From contig JACKEP010000015.1 of the NCBI GenBank assembly GCA_020632915.1, positions 70,473 to 134,472 on the forward strand: a stretch of 64,000 nt of DNA, in the 5' to 3' direction. A program made the translations under genes and the position numbers. This document shows, one piece after another, positions 10,127 through 21,146 of the stretch (positions within the stretch are counted from its first letter, which is position 1; each line of letters begins with the position of its first letter). The notes below the pieces were generated by a model. The model saw only the letters and a program-made list of their open reading frames with translations, did not search any database and was not told where the DNA came from. The DNA is from Alphaproteobacteria bacterium. GTDB taxonomy: Bacteria; Myxococcota_A; UBA796; GCA-2862545.

Positions 10127-11131
10127 TCAGCCAGGGACCTCCAGGCGCCAGCCCTCGCCGAACACCGTCACCAGGTTGACCGGGTTGGCGGGGTCGTCCT
10201 CCAGCTTCTGCCTCAGCCGTCGGATGGCGACCGCGGGCGCGTGGGACACCACGTGGCGACCGAGCTGCCACACCTCCCGCTCGATGTCCTCGTGGCGGAC
10301 CACCTCGTTGGGTCGGTCGGCGAGGTAGCGCAGGATGTCGCGCTCCTTGGTGGTGAGGTGGAGGCGCTGGCCGTGGCGGAGCACCTCGCCCCGCTGGAAG
10401 TCGACCACGCAGCTGCGCAGCTGGAGCAGGTCGCCCTCACCGCCCGCCGCCGCGCGTCGCTTCGCGAGCTGGGTCTGCACAGCCTCGTGCAGGTGGGCGA
10501 GCAGGGTGGGATCGGCACCGGGCACGGACCGCTGCAGGTCGCTGGTGCGGAACACGATCGCGTCCACGTCGGCGTCGAAGGTGGGGCTGCAGCGGACGAC
10601 CCGGGTGTAGGTGTCGACGCAGTGCGACGGCCCGGTGACCTCCAGACCCGCGGGCGTCCAGTCGCCGCCGGTCAGCTCCACCCCCCGTCGGTACATGCCG
10701 CACAGGACGTCCTGCAGGAACACGCGGGCGCCCGGTTCGACGGACCGCACGTCCAGCTCCACGCGGGTGAGGTCGCCCTCTTCCACCATGTCGAACTCGA
10801 AGCCCGTGTTCAGCGCGTTCGAGATCACGCAGACGTCGCGCAGGCCCTCGTCCAGGCGCTCGTGGTTCGCGAGCACGAACCCGGTGACGCCATAGGTGCG
10901 CATGGTCGCGGTCTCGGCGATGTGCAGGCCCAGGCACGGGTCGTTCGCGGCGCGCACCACGGCGTCGAAGAACGCGAAGGCCTGCGACAGCTTCATCGTG
11001 CTGCCGCGGAGCTCGAGGTGATCGGGGGCGAGGCCCGCCTCGTGCGCGAGCGATTCGACGTCGAGGCCGAGACCGCGCGCGTGGAGGACCACACGTTCGA
11101 TGAAGGCCGTGGACACGACGTGGTGCGGCAA
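10127..11131 (-). CDS. Transcription regulator: AraC-type ligand domain fused to OmpR-type winged helix
   Basis: A 334-residue regulator. Residues 1 to about 190 resemble the Arabinose_bd-type N-terminal domain found in front of AraC HTH domains (ACL-like segment DPCLGLHIAETATMRTYGVTGFVLAN). In place of an AraC HTH, the last 100 residues form an OmpR/PhoB-type winged helix (TTKERDILRYLADRPNEVV, then AVAIRRLRQKLEDD and VTVFGEGWRL). There is no phosphoreceiver domain, so it is likely a one-component ligand sensor. The start is probably TTG at 11131, seven bases after GGAGG; a downstream in-frame GTG is possible. It is a paralogue of the gene just upstream. Target genes unknown. Confidence 0.75.
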   Translation of the reverse strand: MPHHVVSTAFIERVVLHARGLGLDVESLAHEAGLAPDHLELRGSTMKLSQAFAFFDAVVRAANDPCLGLHIAETATMRTYGVTGFVLANHERLDEGLRDVCVISNALNTGFEFDMVEEGDLTRVELDVRSVEPGARVFLQDVLCGMYRRGVELTGGDWTPAGLEVTGPSHCVDTYTRVVRCSPTFDADVDAIVFRTSDLQRSVPGADPTLLAHLHEAVQTQLAKRRAAAGGEGDLLQLRSCVVDFQRGEVLRHGQRLHLTTKERDILRYLADRPNEVVRHEDIEREVWQLGRHVVSHAPAVAIRRLRQKLEDDPANPVNLVTVFGEGWRLEVPG

Positions 11132-11190
11132 CGATGCTCCTCCCACGTGGCTATTGTTCGCAGATTGTTCGACGACGCAACAACCGTAGC

Positions 11191-12252
11191 TCAGCCCTGC
11201 GGCGGATCGCCCGAAAGTTCGGGAGATGGTGCGACCACGAGCTTCCAGCCCTCCCCGAACACCGTGACCAGGTGGACGGGGCGCGCGGGGTCCTTCTCGA
11301 TCTTCTGCCGTAGCCGCCGCATCGCCACCGCCGGGGCGTGGGACACGACGTGGCGTCCCAGTCCCCACACGCTGCGCTCGAGCTCGTCCTTGGTGACCAG
11401 CGCGTTCGGGCGCTCGGCCAGGTAGGCGAGCAGCGCCTGCTCCTTGCTGGTGAGCGGGACGACGTCCTGGCCGTCGTGGACCTCGCCGCGCGCGAGATCC
11501 ACCAGCCGCGCGCCCAGCCGGAGCACGCTCGGTCCGGCGTGCGACGCCCGGCGGCGCCGGGTGACCTGCGCTTCGATCGCGTCGTAGAGGTGGGCGAGCA
11601 GCAGCGGCTCGGCATCCGGCACGTGCAGGTCCTCGACCTCGGGCCCGAACACGAGCGCGTCCCGCTCGGCACCGAACTCGGGCACCACCCCGAACACGGC
11701 GCGCCAGCGCGCGAGCACGTTCGCGGCGGGCGCCTCGTCGCGCAGCTGGATGCGCACCGGCGTGAGCAGGGAACGGGTCAGCGACCGCCCCACCGTCACC
11801 AGCGACGCGAACGTCTCGTGGACGAACACCTCGCCGCCGACCAGGTCCCGGAAGCCCACGGCGACGAACGCGAGCCCGCCGCCGGGCTCGGGCTCCGTGG
11901 ACATCACCACGTCCGGCAGGAGCAGCCCGAGGGCGCGCGCGAGGTCGCGAAGGCCGGCGCCGAACGTGGGGTGGTTGGCGAGGAGGAAGCCGACCACGCC
12001 GTGGCTGCTCACCTGGGCCGTGGCGCCCAGCGTCAGCCCGAGCCAGGGATCCCCGACCGCCTCGGCACCGCGCCGGAGCAGCACGAAGCCGTCGGCCAGC
12101 GGGATCAGGCCCTCGGGACGCGCGAGGGCATCTTCCGTGATGCGCAGACCCCGCAGGAGCGGGCGCACGTGCAGGTCGCGGAGCTTGAGGTGCTCGACGA
12201 GGTGCCGCACCAGCGCCACGCTGGCGAGGCCCGGCTCGAACGCTTCGGTCAT
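11191..12252 (-). CDS. Transcription regulator, paralogue of the downstream gene
   Basis: A 353-residue protein with the same two-part layout as its neighbour: an Arabinose_bd-like sensor (DPWLGLTLGATAQVSSHGVVGFLLANH) and a C-terminal OmpR-type winged helix (SKEQALLAYLAERPNALVTKDELERSVWGLGRHVVSHAPAVAMRR). The segment LGRHVVSHAPAVA is identical in both, so the pair arose by tandem duplication, while the sensor halves have diverged and probably recognise different ligands. The two are in the same direction, 60 bp apart. A divergent promoter region separates this gene from the PF04020 gene at 12519. Confidence 0.75.
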   Translation of the reverse strand: MTEAFEPGLASVALVRHLVEHLKLRDLHVRPLLRGLRITEDALARPEGLIPLADGFVLLRRGAEAVGDPWLGLTLGATAQVSSHGVVGFLLANHPTFGAGLRDLARALGLLLPDVVMSTEPEPGGGLAFVAVGFRDLVGGEVFVHETFASLVTVGRSLTRSLLTPVRIQLRDEAPAANVLARWRAVFGVVPEFGAERDALVFGPEVEDLHVPDAEPLLLAHLYDAIEAQVTRRRRASHAGPSVLRLGARLVDLARGEVHDGQDVVPLTSKEQALLAYLAERPNALVTKDELERSVWGLGRHVVSHAPAVAMRRLRQKIEKDPARPVHLVTVFGEGWKLVVAPSPELSGDPPQG

Positions 12253-12518
12253 CAGGGGAGTCCACTCGGGTGCGACGGGGGCGGAGTCCTATCACGGCCC
12301 CCCGAACGAGTGAAAACCGGCTGGTGGGAAGGTTTCGCAGAACCGGGGGATCGCAGGGTCCGCGCCGGACTTGGTGGACCGGGGCGGCCGCCGGACCGCC
12401 GACGCTTCGGGCGATCGTGGGGGCGCGCGGGGATCGCGGCCCCCCGCCGGGCGTTGCATGGGGCGGTCGTGGGCACGCGGCGGGCGGTGCGGTACGGACC
12501 CTTGGGGAGGGTGACGAC

Positions 12519-12914
12519 ATGCGCGGCTTCTTCATCCGGTGGGGGATCCACGCCGCCTCGTTGTGGGTGGCGGCGCTGGTGGTGCCCGGCATCTCGTTCC
12601 CGGGGGACCCGCCGGGTGTCGTCCAGGTGCTGATGGTCGCGCTGATCTTCGGTCTGGTGAACGCCTTCGTGCGCCCCGTCCTCGCGCTCGCCAGCTGCGG
12701 CTTCTACGTGCTCACGCTCGGCCTGTTCCACTTCGTCGTCAACGCGTTGATGCTGCTGCTCACGGCGTGGCTCGCCGGGCCGTGGCTCGACGTCGACGGC
12801 TTCTTCGCCGCGTTCGTCGGCGCGCTCGTCGTCAGCGTCATCGGCAGCGTCCTCACCTGGGTGCTCGATCCGCCCGACCGCGACGACGCGCAGGGGATCG
12901 TCGGGCGCGACTGA
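12519..12914 (+). CDS. PF04020 (Phage_holin_4_2 / YvlD) membrane protein
   Basis: A 131-residue protein with four hydrophobic segments. The pattern LMVALIFGLVNAFVRPVL followed by LTLGLFHFVVNALMLLLTAWL is the signature of PF04020. Despite the Pfam name it is a common chromosomal membrane protein family of unknown function, not a lysis holin. The start at 12519 follows the ribosome site GGGGAGGG. The C-terminus is acidic and cytoplasmic or periplasmic. No operon partner is clear; folB begins 70 bp downstream. Confidence 0.85.
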   Translation: MRGFFIRWGIHAASLWVAALVVPGISFPGDPPGVVQVLMVALIFGLVNAFVRPVLALASCGFYVLTLGLFHFVVNALMLLLTAWLAGPWLDVDGFFAAFVGALVVSVIGSVLTWVLDPPDRDDAQGIVGRD

Positions 12915-12985
12915 CCGGGCCGGAGCGCTCCGGAGCGGTCCCATCGTCCGGCGCCGTGGGATACGTCGGCGGCGCGAGGTGGACG

Positions 12986-13645
12986 ATGGGCGATCGTGTC
13001 GAGCTCGAAGGCATCACCGTGGACTGCATCGTCGGCATCACCGAGCCCGAGCAGCGCACGCTCCAGCCGGTGGTCGTCGACGTGTCGATGACCGTCGATC
13101 TCGAAGGTGCGTTCGACGGCGACCTCGCCCAGACGGTCGACTACGCCGACGTGGCCGACGTGGTGCGCTTCCTCGCGCAGCACGGCCAGTGGCGGCTCAT
13201 CGAGTCGCTGGCGGCCGCGATCGCCCGGCTCGTGCTCGCGCCGCCGCCGCCCGCGGCGCGTCGTCCCCCCGTCGACGAGGTCACCGTACGCGTGCGCAAG
13301 CCCGCCATCCTCGATCGCGCGGTGCCCGGTGTGGCGATCACGCGCGGCTCCGACTGGTGCGACCTGCGCACGCGCATGGTGCCCGAGAAGACCTGGGTCG
13401 ACACCCTCGTGGAGACGCCCCAGGTGGCGGCCTACCGCGCCCACGTCGAGCCCGAGTCCAGCTGGCCGGTGCCGGCGGGTGCTGCGGTGATGGTGCTCAC
13501 CGGGGCCGTCCGTGCGGGGGGCCGCACCCTGGCGCCCGGTGCGCGGCTCGCCCGCGGCGAGGTCACCGAGGTCAAGGCGCGTGGTGCGATGCCCAGCACG
13601 CTGCTCGTGGTGGCCACGCCGCCGCTCGGGGCCGAGCCCGTCTAG
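12986..13645 (+). CDS. folB: Dihydroneopterin aldolase (FolB) with C-terminal extension
   Basis: The first 120 residues match FolB, which cleaves 7,8-dihydroneopterin to 6-hydroxymethyl-dihydropterin in folate synthesis. Typical features are the start MGDRVELEGITVDCIVGITEPEQR, the conserved VDYADVADVV and the VRVRKP segment. FolB proteins are normally about 120 residues; this one has 219. The extra 90 residues (WVDTLVETPQVAAYRAHVEPESSWPVPAGAA onward) look like a small beta-rich, cupin-like domain. Whether this domain binds a ligand is unknown. The N-terminal call is firm; the extension is described from its look only. Confidence 0.85.
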   Translation: MGDRVELEGITVDCIVGITEPEQRTLQPVVVDVSMTVDLEGAFDGDLAQTVDYADVADVVRFLAQHGQWRLIESLAAAIARLVLAPPPPAARRPPVDEVTVRVRKPAILDRAVPGVAITRGSDWCDLRTRMVPEKTWVDTLVETPQVAAYRAHVEPESSWPVPAGAAVMVLTGAVRAGGRTLAPGARLARGEVTEVKARGAMPSTLLVVATPPLGAEPV

Positions 13646-13693
13646 GTCTTCGGGGCGCGCCTGCGCCACGTGCTGTCATCGGGTGGTGTACCG

Positions 13694-13705
13694 ACCGACG
13701 TCGGT
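13694..13705. promoter_or_regulatory. Palindrome upstream of the Rrf2 gene
   Basis: A perfect 12-bp palindrome, ACCGACGTCGGT, lies 78 bp before the start of the Rrf2-type regulator gene at the head of the suf operon. It is preceded by a further ACCG, giving a nested dyad. Rrf2 regulators of suf operons commonly autoregulate, so this is a candidate operator. Confidence 0.4.
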
Positions 13706-13783
13706 GTTAAACTGGACGGCCGCGGTCCTGATTGGGTTCGGACCGACACCTCGCGACGCCAGACGTCGCGCCCTGGACGCACC

Positions 13784-14263
13784 ATGCTGCGCATCTCGAA
13801 GCTCACCGACTACGCCGTCGTCGTGCTGGCCCACCTGGCCCGCCACGCCCACGTGTGCGTCCACTCGGCCTCCGACATCGCGTCCGCCACGTCCATCCCC
13901 CAGCCCACCGTCGCCAAGGTGCTCAAGATGCTCGCGCGCGACGGGCTGGTGCAGTCCTCCCGCGGGGCCCACGGCGGCTACAGCCTCGGCCGCGACCCGC
14001 GACGCATCACCATCGCCTGCGTGATCGACAGCATCGAGGGGCCCATCGGCCTCACCGCCTGCAGCCAGACGGGCCCCGCGTCCGGTGAGGGCTGCGCCGA
14101 CGAACACCACTGCCAGCTGTCCATCCACTGGCCCGGCATCAACGCCGCCGTGCGCAGCGCGCTCGAGGCGATCAGCATCGACGCGCTCGCCCGCCCGGAG
14201 CCCGCTGCCAGCGGCGACGTGGCGCTGCGCGCGATGCCCACCCCTGTCGTCTCCGGGAAGTGA
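13784..14263 (+). CDS. Rrf2-family Fe-S-sensing regulator of the suf operon
   Basis: A 159-residue Rrf2 protein. The winged HTH is clear (MLRISKLTDYAVVVLAHLA, SIPQPTVAKVLKMLARDGLVQSSRGAHGGYSL). Three cysteines at about residues 93, 104 and 110 lie where IscR-type members hold a [2Fe-2S] cluster. Family knowledge: holo and apo forms bind DNA differently and match suf expression to Fe-S demand. It heads the operon, two bases before sufB, so it is almost surely the suf regulator and subject to its own control. It resembles the group annotated as SUF system regulator, rather than cyanobacterial SufR (a different family). Confidence 0.9.
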   Translation: MLRISKLTDYAVVVLAHLARHAHVCVHSASDIASATSIPQPTVAKVLKMLARDGLVQSSRGAHGGYSLGRDPRRITIACVIDSIEGPIGLTACSQTGPASGEGCADEHHCQLSIHWPGINAAVRSALEAISIDALARPEPAASGDVALRAMPTPVVSGK

Positions 14264-14265
14264 CC

Positions 14266-15711
<1,446 letters not shown>

Positions 15712-15761
15712 CGCCTCCCGCCTCTCCCTCCAACCTCCCCCTTCTTCGCTCGAGGGCATCG

Positions 15762-16504
<743 letters not shown>

Positions 16505-16508
<4 letters not shown>

Positions 16509-17836
16509 GCGCTGCGTCGTCGGTCACCGGGGTGAGCGGCTGGCAGACGGGCCACGCCGGCTGGCAGCCCGAGGCCACCGAGGCCTCCTGGCTCGCCACG
16601 CTGCGACGCCAGGCGCTGGCGGCGTTCGACACCACCGGCCTGCCCACCACCAAGGTCGAGGCGTGGCACTACACCCCGCTGCGGGCCGTGCGCGACGTCG
16701 CCTGGACCCACGCCGGCGGCGTCGAGGTGGGTGCTGGCCTCACGGCCTTCGTCGACGCGGCGCGCCTGCCCGGTGCCAGCGCCGAGCTCGTGTTCGTCGA
16801 CGGCCACCACGTGGCCGACCTGTCCCGCACCGACGGGTTGCCGCCGGGCGCCGTCGTGTCGCTGTCGCAGGCCCTCGCCGCGGACGGCGAGGCGGTCCGT
16901 GCCCGGCTCGCCACGCTGGCGCCGTGGCACGACGCCCCGCTCAACGCGCTCAACACCGCGTTCGTCCAGGACGGCGTGCGGGTGCACGTGCCGCGCCGGG
17001 TCGACGTCCCCGGGCCGGTCCACATCCTCGTCGTCGGCTGGGGCCGCGACGTCCCCACTGTCGCCCACCTCCGCAACCTCGTGGTCGCCGACACCGGCAG
17101 CCGCGTCACCGTCGTGGTCTCGTTCGTCGGCCGGCCCGGCCACAGCGTGCTCCACAACGTGGTCGACGAGGTGGGTGTCGGCGCCGACGCCCAGGTCACC
17201 CAGGTGGTGCTCGGCGACAGCCCCGACGACCACCTCGTGGTCCACCGCACCGACGCCCGGCTCGACCGCGACGCCCGCTACACCCACCAGGCGTTCTGGC
17301 TCGGCGGCGGCCTCGTCCGCGGCGAGGTCCACGCCACCCACGCCGGTCCGGGGGCCGAGGCCACGCTCGACGGCGTGTTCGTGGCCGGCAGCACCCAGCA
17401 CGTCGACTGCCACACCGTGATCGACCACGCCGTGCCGCGCTGCACCACGCGCGAGGTCTACAAGGGCGTGCTCGGCGGCAAGGCCCGCGGGGTCTTCGAC
17501 GGCACCGTGATCGTCCGAGCCGACGCCCAGCAGACCGACGCCTCCCAGGACAGCCGCAACCTGCTCCTGTCCGACGACGCCGACGCCAACGCCAAGCCCA
17601 CGCTCGAGATCTACGCCGACGACGTCAAGTGCGCCCACGGCACCACCGTCGGCCGCCTCGACCCCGATCAGCTCGCCTACCTGCGCATGCGCGGCCTGCC
17701 GCTGTCCCTGGCGCGGCGGGTGCTCATCGGCGCGTTCGTGTCCGATCGCGTCGACCGCATCGCCCACGAGGGCCTCCGCGCGCGGGTGGCGGGCCGCGTA
17801 GAGGCCGCCCTGGCCGCGCTGCAGGAGGAGGCATGA
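16505..17836 (+). CDS. sufD: Fe-S cluster assembly protein SufD
   Basis: A 443-residue SufD, partner of SufB in the scaffold heterodimer. The N-terminal helical part has the usual KVEAWHYTPLRAV segment and the core is a right-handed beta-helix. The C-terminal block with DDVKCAHGTTVGRLDPDQLAYLRMRGL carries the conserved His of SufD implicated in iron entry. The start is GTG at 16505, overlapping sufC, and its stop overlaps sufS by four bases, so translation of the set is coupled. Confidence 0.95.
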
Positions 17837-19077
17837 CCGCGATGCCCACCGACGCCCCGAGCCCGCTCGACGTCGAGGCGATCCGCGCCGACTTCCCGTG
17901 TCTGCACCAGCAGGTCCACGGCAAGCCGCTCGTCTACCTCGACAACGCCGCCAGCTCGCAGACGCCGCAGGCCGTGCTCGACGCGCTCACCCACTACTAC
18001 ACCCACGATCGCGCCAACGTACACCGCGGCGTCCACGAGCTGTCCCAGCGGGCGTCGGCCGCCTACGACGGCGCGCGGTCGCGCATCCAGGCGTTCCTGA
18101 ACGCCGAACGCGAAGAGGAGTGCGTCTACGTCCGCGGCACCACCGAGGCCATCAACCTCGTGGCGCAGAGCTGGGGTCCGGCGAACGTCGGGCCGGGCGA
18201 CGAGATCGTCATCACGCAGCTCGAGCACCACGCCAACATCGTGCCGTGGCAGCTGCTCTGCCAGCGCACCGGCGCCACGCTCCGCCACATCCCGATCGAC
18301 GCCGCCGGTGCCCTGCGGATGGACGTCGCGGCCGAGGTGATCGGTCCGCGGTGCAAGCTCGTCGCCGTCGCCCACGTCAGCAACGCCCTCGGCACGATCA
18401 ACCCGGTCGCCGAGATCGTGCGCCTCGCCCACGCGCAGGGTGCGCTGGTGCTGGTCGACGGCGCCCAGGCCACGCCCCACCTCCCGGTCGACGTGCAGGC
18501 GCTGGGCTGCGACTTCTACGCCTTCTCAGGCCACAAGGTGTGCGGGCCCACCGGCATCGGCGCCTTGTGGGGGCGTCACCACCTGCTCGAGGCCATGCCG
18601 CCGTGGCAGGGGGGCGGCGACATGATCAGCGAGGTCCGCCTCGACGTGTCCACCTACCAGCCGCCGCCGCTGCGCTTCGAGGCCGGCACCCACCACATCG
18701 CCGGCGTCATCGGCCTGGGCGCGGCCCTCGACTACCTGATGGACCTCGGCATGGACCGCATCGCGGCCTACGAGCACGACCTGTTCACCTACGCCACGGC
18801 GCGGCTGGCCACGGTCGAGCGCATCCGTCCCGTGGGCACGGCCGCGCACAAGGCCGGCGTGTTCAGCTTCCTCGTCGACGGCGCCCACCCCACCGACGTC
18901 GGCACGCTGCTCGACAGCCAGGGCATCGCCGTGCGCACGGGCCACCACTGCGCCCAGCCCGTGATGACGTTCTACGGCGTCAGCGCCACGGCGCGCGCCT
19001 CGTTCGCGTTCTACAACACCCGCGACGAGGTCGATCGCTTCGTCGAGGCGCTGCACAAGGTGCTGTCGTGGCTGTGA
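17833..19077 (+). CDS. sufS: Cysteine desulfurase SufS
   Basis: A 414-residue PLP enzyme that takes sulfur from cysteine for Fe-S assembly. The PLP lysine lies in FYAFSGHKVCGP. The active-site Cys lies in VRTGHHCAQPVM, the group II (SufS) form. NAASSQTPQAVLDAL near residue 35 and HVSNALGTINP are typical. Group II enzymes need a sulfur acceptor (SufE or SufU); neither is encoded in this operon, so it must be elsewhere or replaced. The start ATG overlaps sufD. Confidence 0.97.
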   Translation: MTAMPTDAPSPLDVEAIRADFPCLHQQVHGKPLVYLDNAASSQTPQAVLDALTHYYTHDRANVHRGVHELSQRASAAYDGARSRIQAFLNAEREEECVYVRGTTEAINLVAQSWGPANVGPGDEIVITQLEHHANIVPWQLLCQRTGATLRHIPIDAAGALRMDVAAEVIGPRCKLVAVAHVSNALGTINPVAEIVRLAHAQGALVLVDGAQATPHLPVDVQALGCDFYAFSGHKVCGPTGIGALWGRHHLLEAMPPWQGGGDMISEVRLDVSTYQPPPLRFEAGTHHIAGVIGLGAALDYLMDLGMDRIAAYEHDLFTYATARLATVERIRPVGTAAHKAGVFSFLVDGAHPTDVGTLLDSQGIAVRTGHHCAQPVMTFYGVSATARASFAFYNTRDEVDRFVEALHKVLSWL

Positions 19078-19772
19078 TCGCTGCCCGGTCGTGGCGCCGC
19101 ACCGTGCGGCGTGGCCTCGTCGTCGTGCTGTCGTGGGTGGCCGACCAGCTCCGCGACGAGGTCGAGGTCGCGTCCGGCGACGCGTTCGCGTCCGCAGGCG
19201 CGCGCGCGACCTCCTCACGTGCCCCGGCCCCTTCGCCGCGCCCGTCGGCCGCGCCGTCCGCTCCGGCGGAACCCGCGGCGTCCACCGCTGCCTCGGCCGA
19301 CGCCGACACCGACAGCACCGAGCGCGTGGGGGCCGCGCGCTACGTCGACGAGCACCAGGCCGCTGCGCCCTCCGCGTCCTCCGACGCGCTGCTGATGGCG
19401 GGGTTGTCCGGCGACCTCGGCCCCGCGGTGGCGGAGCGGGTCGAGCAGGCGCGCGAGGCGGGCGAGGGGAGCGCGCTCCACGACGCCATCATCGACATGC
19501 TCCACACGATCTACGACCCCGAGATCCCGGTCGACATCTACGAGCTCGGCCTGATCTACGCCGTCGACATCCAGGACGACGCCCACGTCCAGGTGAAGAT
19601 GACGCTCACGAGCCCAAACTGCCCGGCCGCCCAGTCGCTGCCCGGTGAGGTCGAGACCAAGGTCGGCGCCGTGCCCGGCGTGGCGTCCGCCGAGGTCGAG
19701 GTGGTGTTCGAGCCACCGTGGACGCCCGACCTGATGACCGAGGAAGCGCGCCTCGAGCTCAACCTGATGTGA
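19074..19772 (+). CDS. sufT: SufT-like (DUF59 / MIP18) protein with long N-terminal extension
   Basis: The last 100 residues match DUF59, with DPEIPVDIYELGLIY and SPNCPAAQSLPGEVETKV containing the conserved Cys. SufT proteins aid Fe-S maturation or repair and often end suf operons. This protein is 232 residues because about 130 low-complexity residues (Ala, Pro, Ser, Asp rich) precede the domain. The start chosen is GTG at 19074, overlapping the sufS stop (GTGA), the coupling style of the whole operon; GTG at 19068 is also possible. The extension may be a flexible linker and has no recognised domain. Confidence 0.85.
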   Translation: MIAARSWRRTVRRGLVVVLSWVADQLRDEVEVASGDAFASAGARATSSRAPAPSPRPSAAPSAPAEPAASTAASADADTDSTERVGAARYVDEHQAAAPSASSDALLMAGLSGDLGPAVAERVEQAREAGEGSALHDAIIDMLHTIYDPEIPVDIYELGLIYAVDIQDDAHVQVKMTLTSPNCPAAQSLPGEVETKVGAVPGVASAEVEVVFEPPWTPDLMTEEARLELNLM

Positions 19773-19819
19773 GACGCAGGGCCGCTGTGGCGTAGGGTGG
19801 GGGAGCGCCTGGAGGTCCC

Positions 19820-21118
19820 GTGTCCCGCAGCCTTCGTCCCTCGATCGTCGTCGCCGGCCTCGTGTGTGGGCTCGGTGCGGCCTGCGACCCGGCGTCCGGC
19901 CCGGCTGCCCGGGAGGCAGCCGCCACGCGTCCACCACCCGTCACCTTCGATCTGGCGGTCACGCCCGTGTTGCCGGGCGCGCCGGTGACGCTGTCGGTGA
20001 GCGGCGCTCCGCCCGGTGTCACCCTCCACCTCGGGCGTGGCGCGTGGGTGGGGGCCGGCCCGTGCCTGCCGATGCTCGGCGGTGGCTGCCTCGATCTGGT
20101 CGCTCCGCTCGGGCTCCTCGGCACGGCGCCGACGTCGGCCGGCGGAGCGCTCGTGCTGGCGCCCACGGCCCCGCCGAGCTTGCCGTGGGGGCCCGTGGCG
20201 TTCCAGGCCGTGCGGGTCGCCGGGGCGTCCACCGAGATGTCCACGCCGGTCCAGAGCTGGATCCAGCAGACGGGCGTGGTCTCGCGCGGCACCTGGTTCT
20301 GGCGCGACACCGGCCACCCGGACGGCGCCGGCGCGGTGGTCGGCGACCCAGCCGCCGAGGCGCTCACCCTGCAGCGCTTCGACGCCTGGAGCATCGACCG
20401 CGTCTACGCTTCCTACGACTGGGCGAGCCCCACGGCCGTCACGGACATCGCGGCGTGGCACATGGCCCTGCACGCCACGCCCGGCCGCAGCGTCTTCCTG
20501 CTGCTGTCCGAGAACACCTGGATCGACCCGCTCACGTGGCCCAACCTCGACAGCAAGCTCCAGGAGCGGCTGGCGGACTTCCACGCCAGCGTCGTGGTCG
20601 CCTCCCGCTTCGACGGCGTCCACCTCGACATCGAGCCCCACGGCCTGCCCGACTGGAGCACGCTGTCGGCCGCCGACAAGCGTGGGCGCCTCGACGCGCT
20701 CCTCGCCACCTGGCAGCACGTGCGCACCTGGATGGACACCCATGGCGCCGCCGCGCTGCCCCTGTACGCCGACATCCCGGTGTGGTGGGACAACCTGCCG
20801 GGCAGCATCGGGTGGTCGAACGCGGCCGACCGCGACACGTGGTTCGCCGCGGCCTGCGGTGCGCTCACAGGTGTGACGCTGATGGACTTCCAGCGCGACA
20901 GCGTGGCGTCGATCCAGTCGGGCATCGACGGGGAGCGGTCGATGCTCACCTGCGAGGCGCGCGTGGGCGTCGAGGCGCGCATGGCGCCGATGGCCACCCC
21001 CACCTGGGACGACCTCAACCACATGATGACCACCGCCGCGATGTGGGAGGACGCCTACGGCGTGGGCGGTGAGGGCGTCGACATCCAGTCCTGGACCCAG
21101 TTCGTCGACCCGTTCTGA
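19820..21118 (+). CDS. Lipoprotein with glycoside-hydrolase-like barrel
   Basis: A 432-residue predicted lipoprotein. GTG at 19820 follows GGAGG and opens a signal peptide ending in LGAAC. After an N-terminal beta domain (to about residue 135) comes a segment that reads like an alpha/beta barrel: YASYDW, SVFLLLSENTW, then FDGVHLDIEPHGLPDW and LPLYADIPVWW. The strand DGVHLDIEPH resembles the catalytic strand of GH18-like barrels, in which an acidic pair acts in catalysis. I cannot name a precise family. Extracytoplasmic polysaccharide binding or cleavage is a reasonable guess only. Confidence 0.6.
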   Translation: MSRSLRPSIVVAGLVCGLGAACDPASGPAAREAAATRPPPVTFDLAVTPVLPGAPVTLSVSGAPPGVTLHLGRGAWVGAGPCLPMLGGGCLDLVAPLGLLGTAPTSAGGALVLAPTAPPSLPWGPVAFQAVRVAGASTEMSTPVQSWIQQTGVVSRGTWFWRDTGHPDGAGAVVGDPAAEALTLQRFDAWSIDRVYASYDWASPTAVTDIAAWHMALHATPGRSVFLLLSENTWIDPLTWPNLDSKLQERLADFHASVVVASRFDGVHLDIEPHGLPDWSTLSAADKRGRLDALLATWQHVRTWMDTHGAAALPLYADIPVWWDNLPGSIGWSNAADRDTWFAAACGALTGVTLMDFQRDSVASIQSGIDGERSMLTCEARVGVEARMAPMATPTWDDLNHMMTTAAMWEDAYGVGGEGVDIQSWTQFVDPF

Positions 21119-21146
21119 CCGGACGCGTCGACCGTGCGCGGCGGGC

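Noticed and set aside
12519..12914. Second prophage remnant, because of the Phage_holin_4_2 name
   Set aside because: PF04020 proteins are ordinary chromosomal membrane proteins; no other phage genes surround it.
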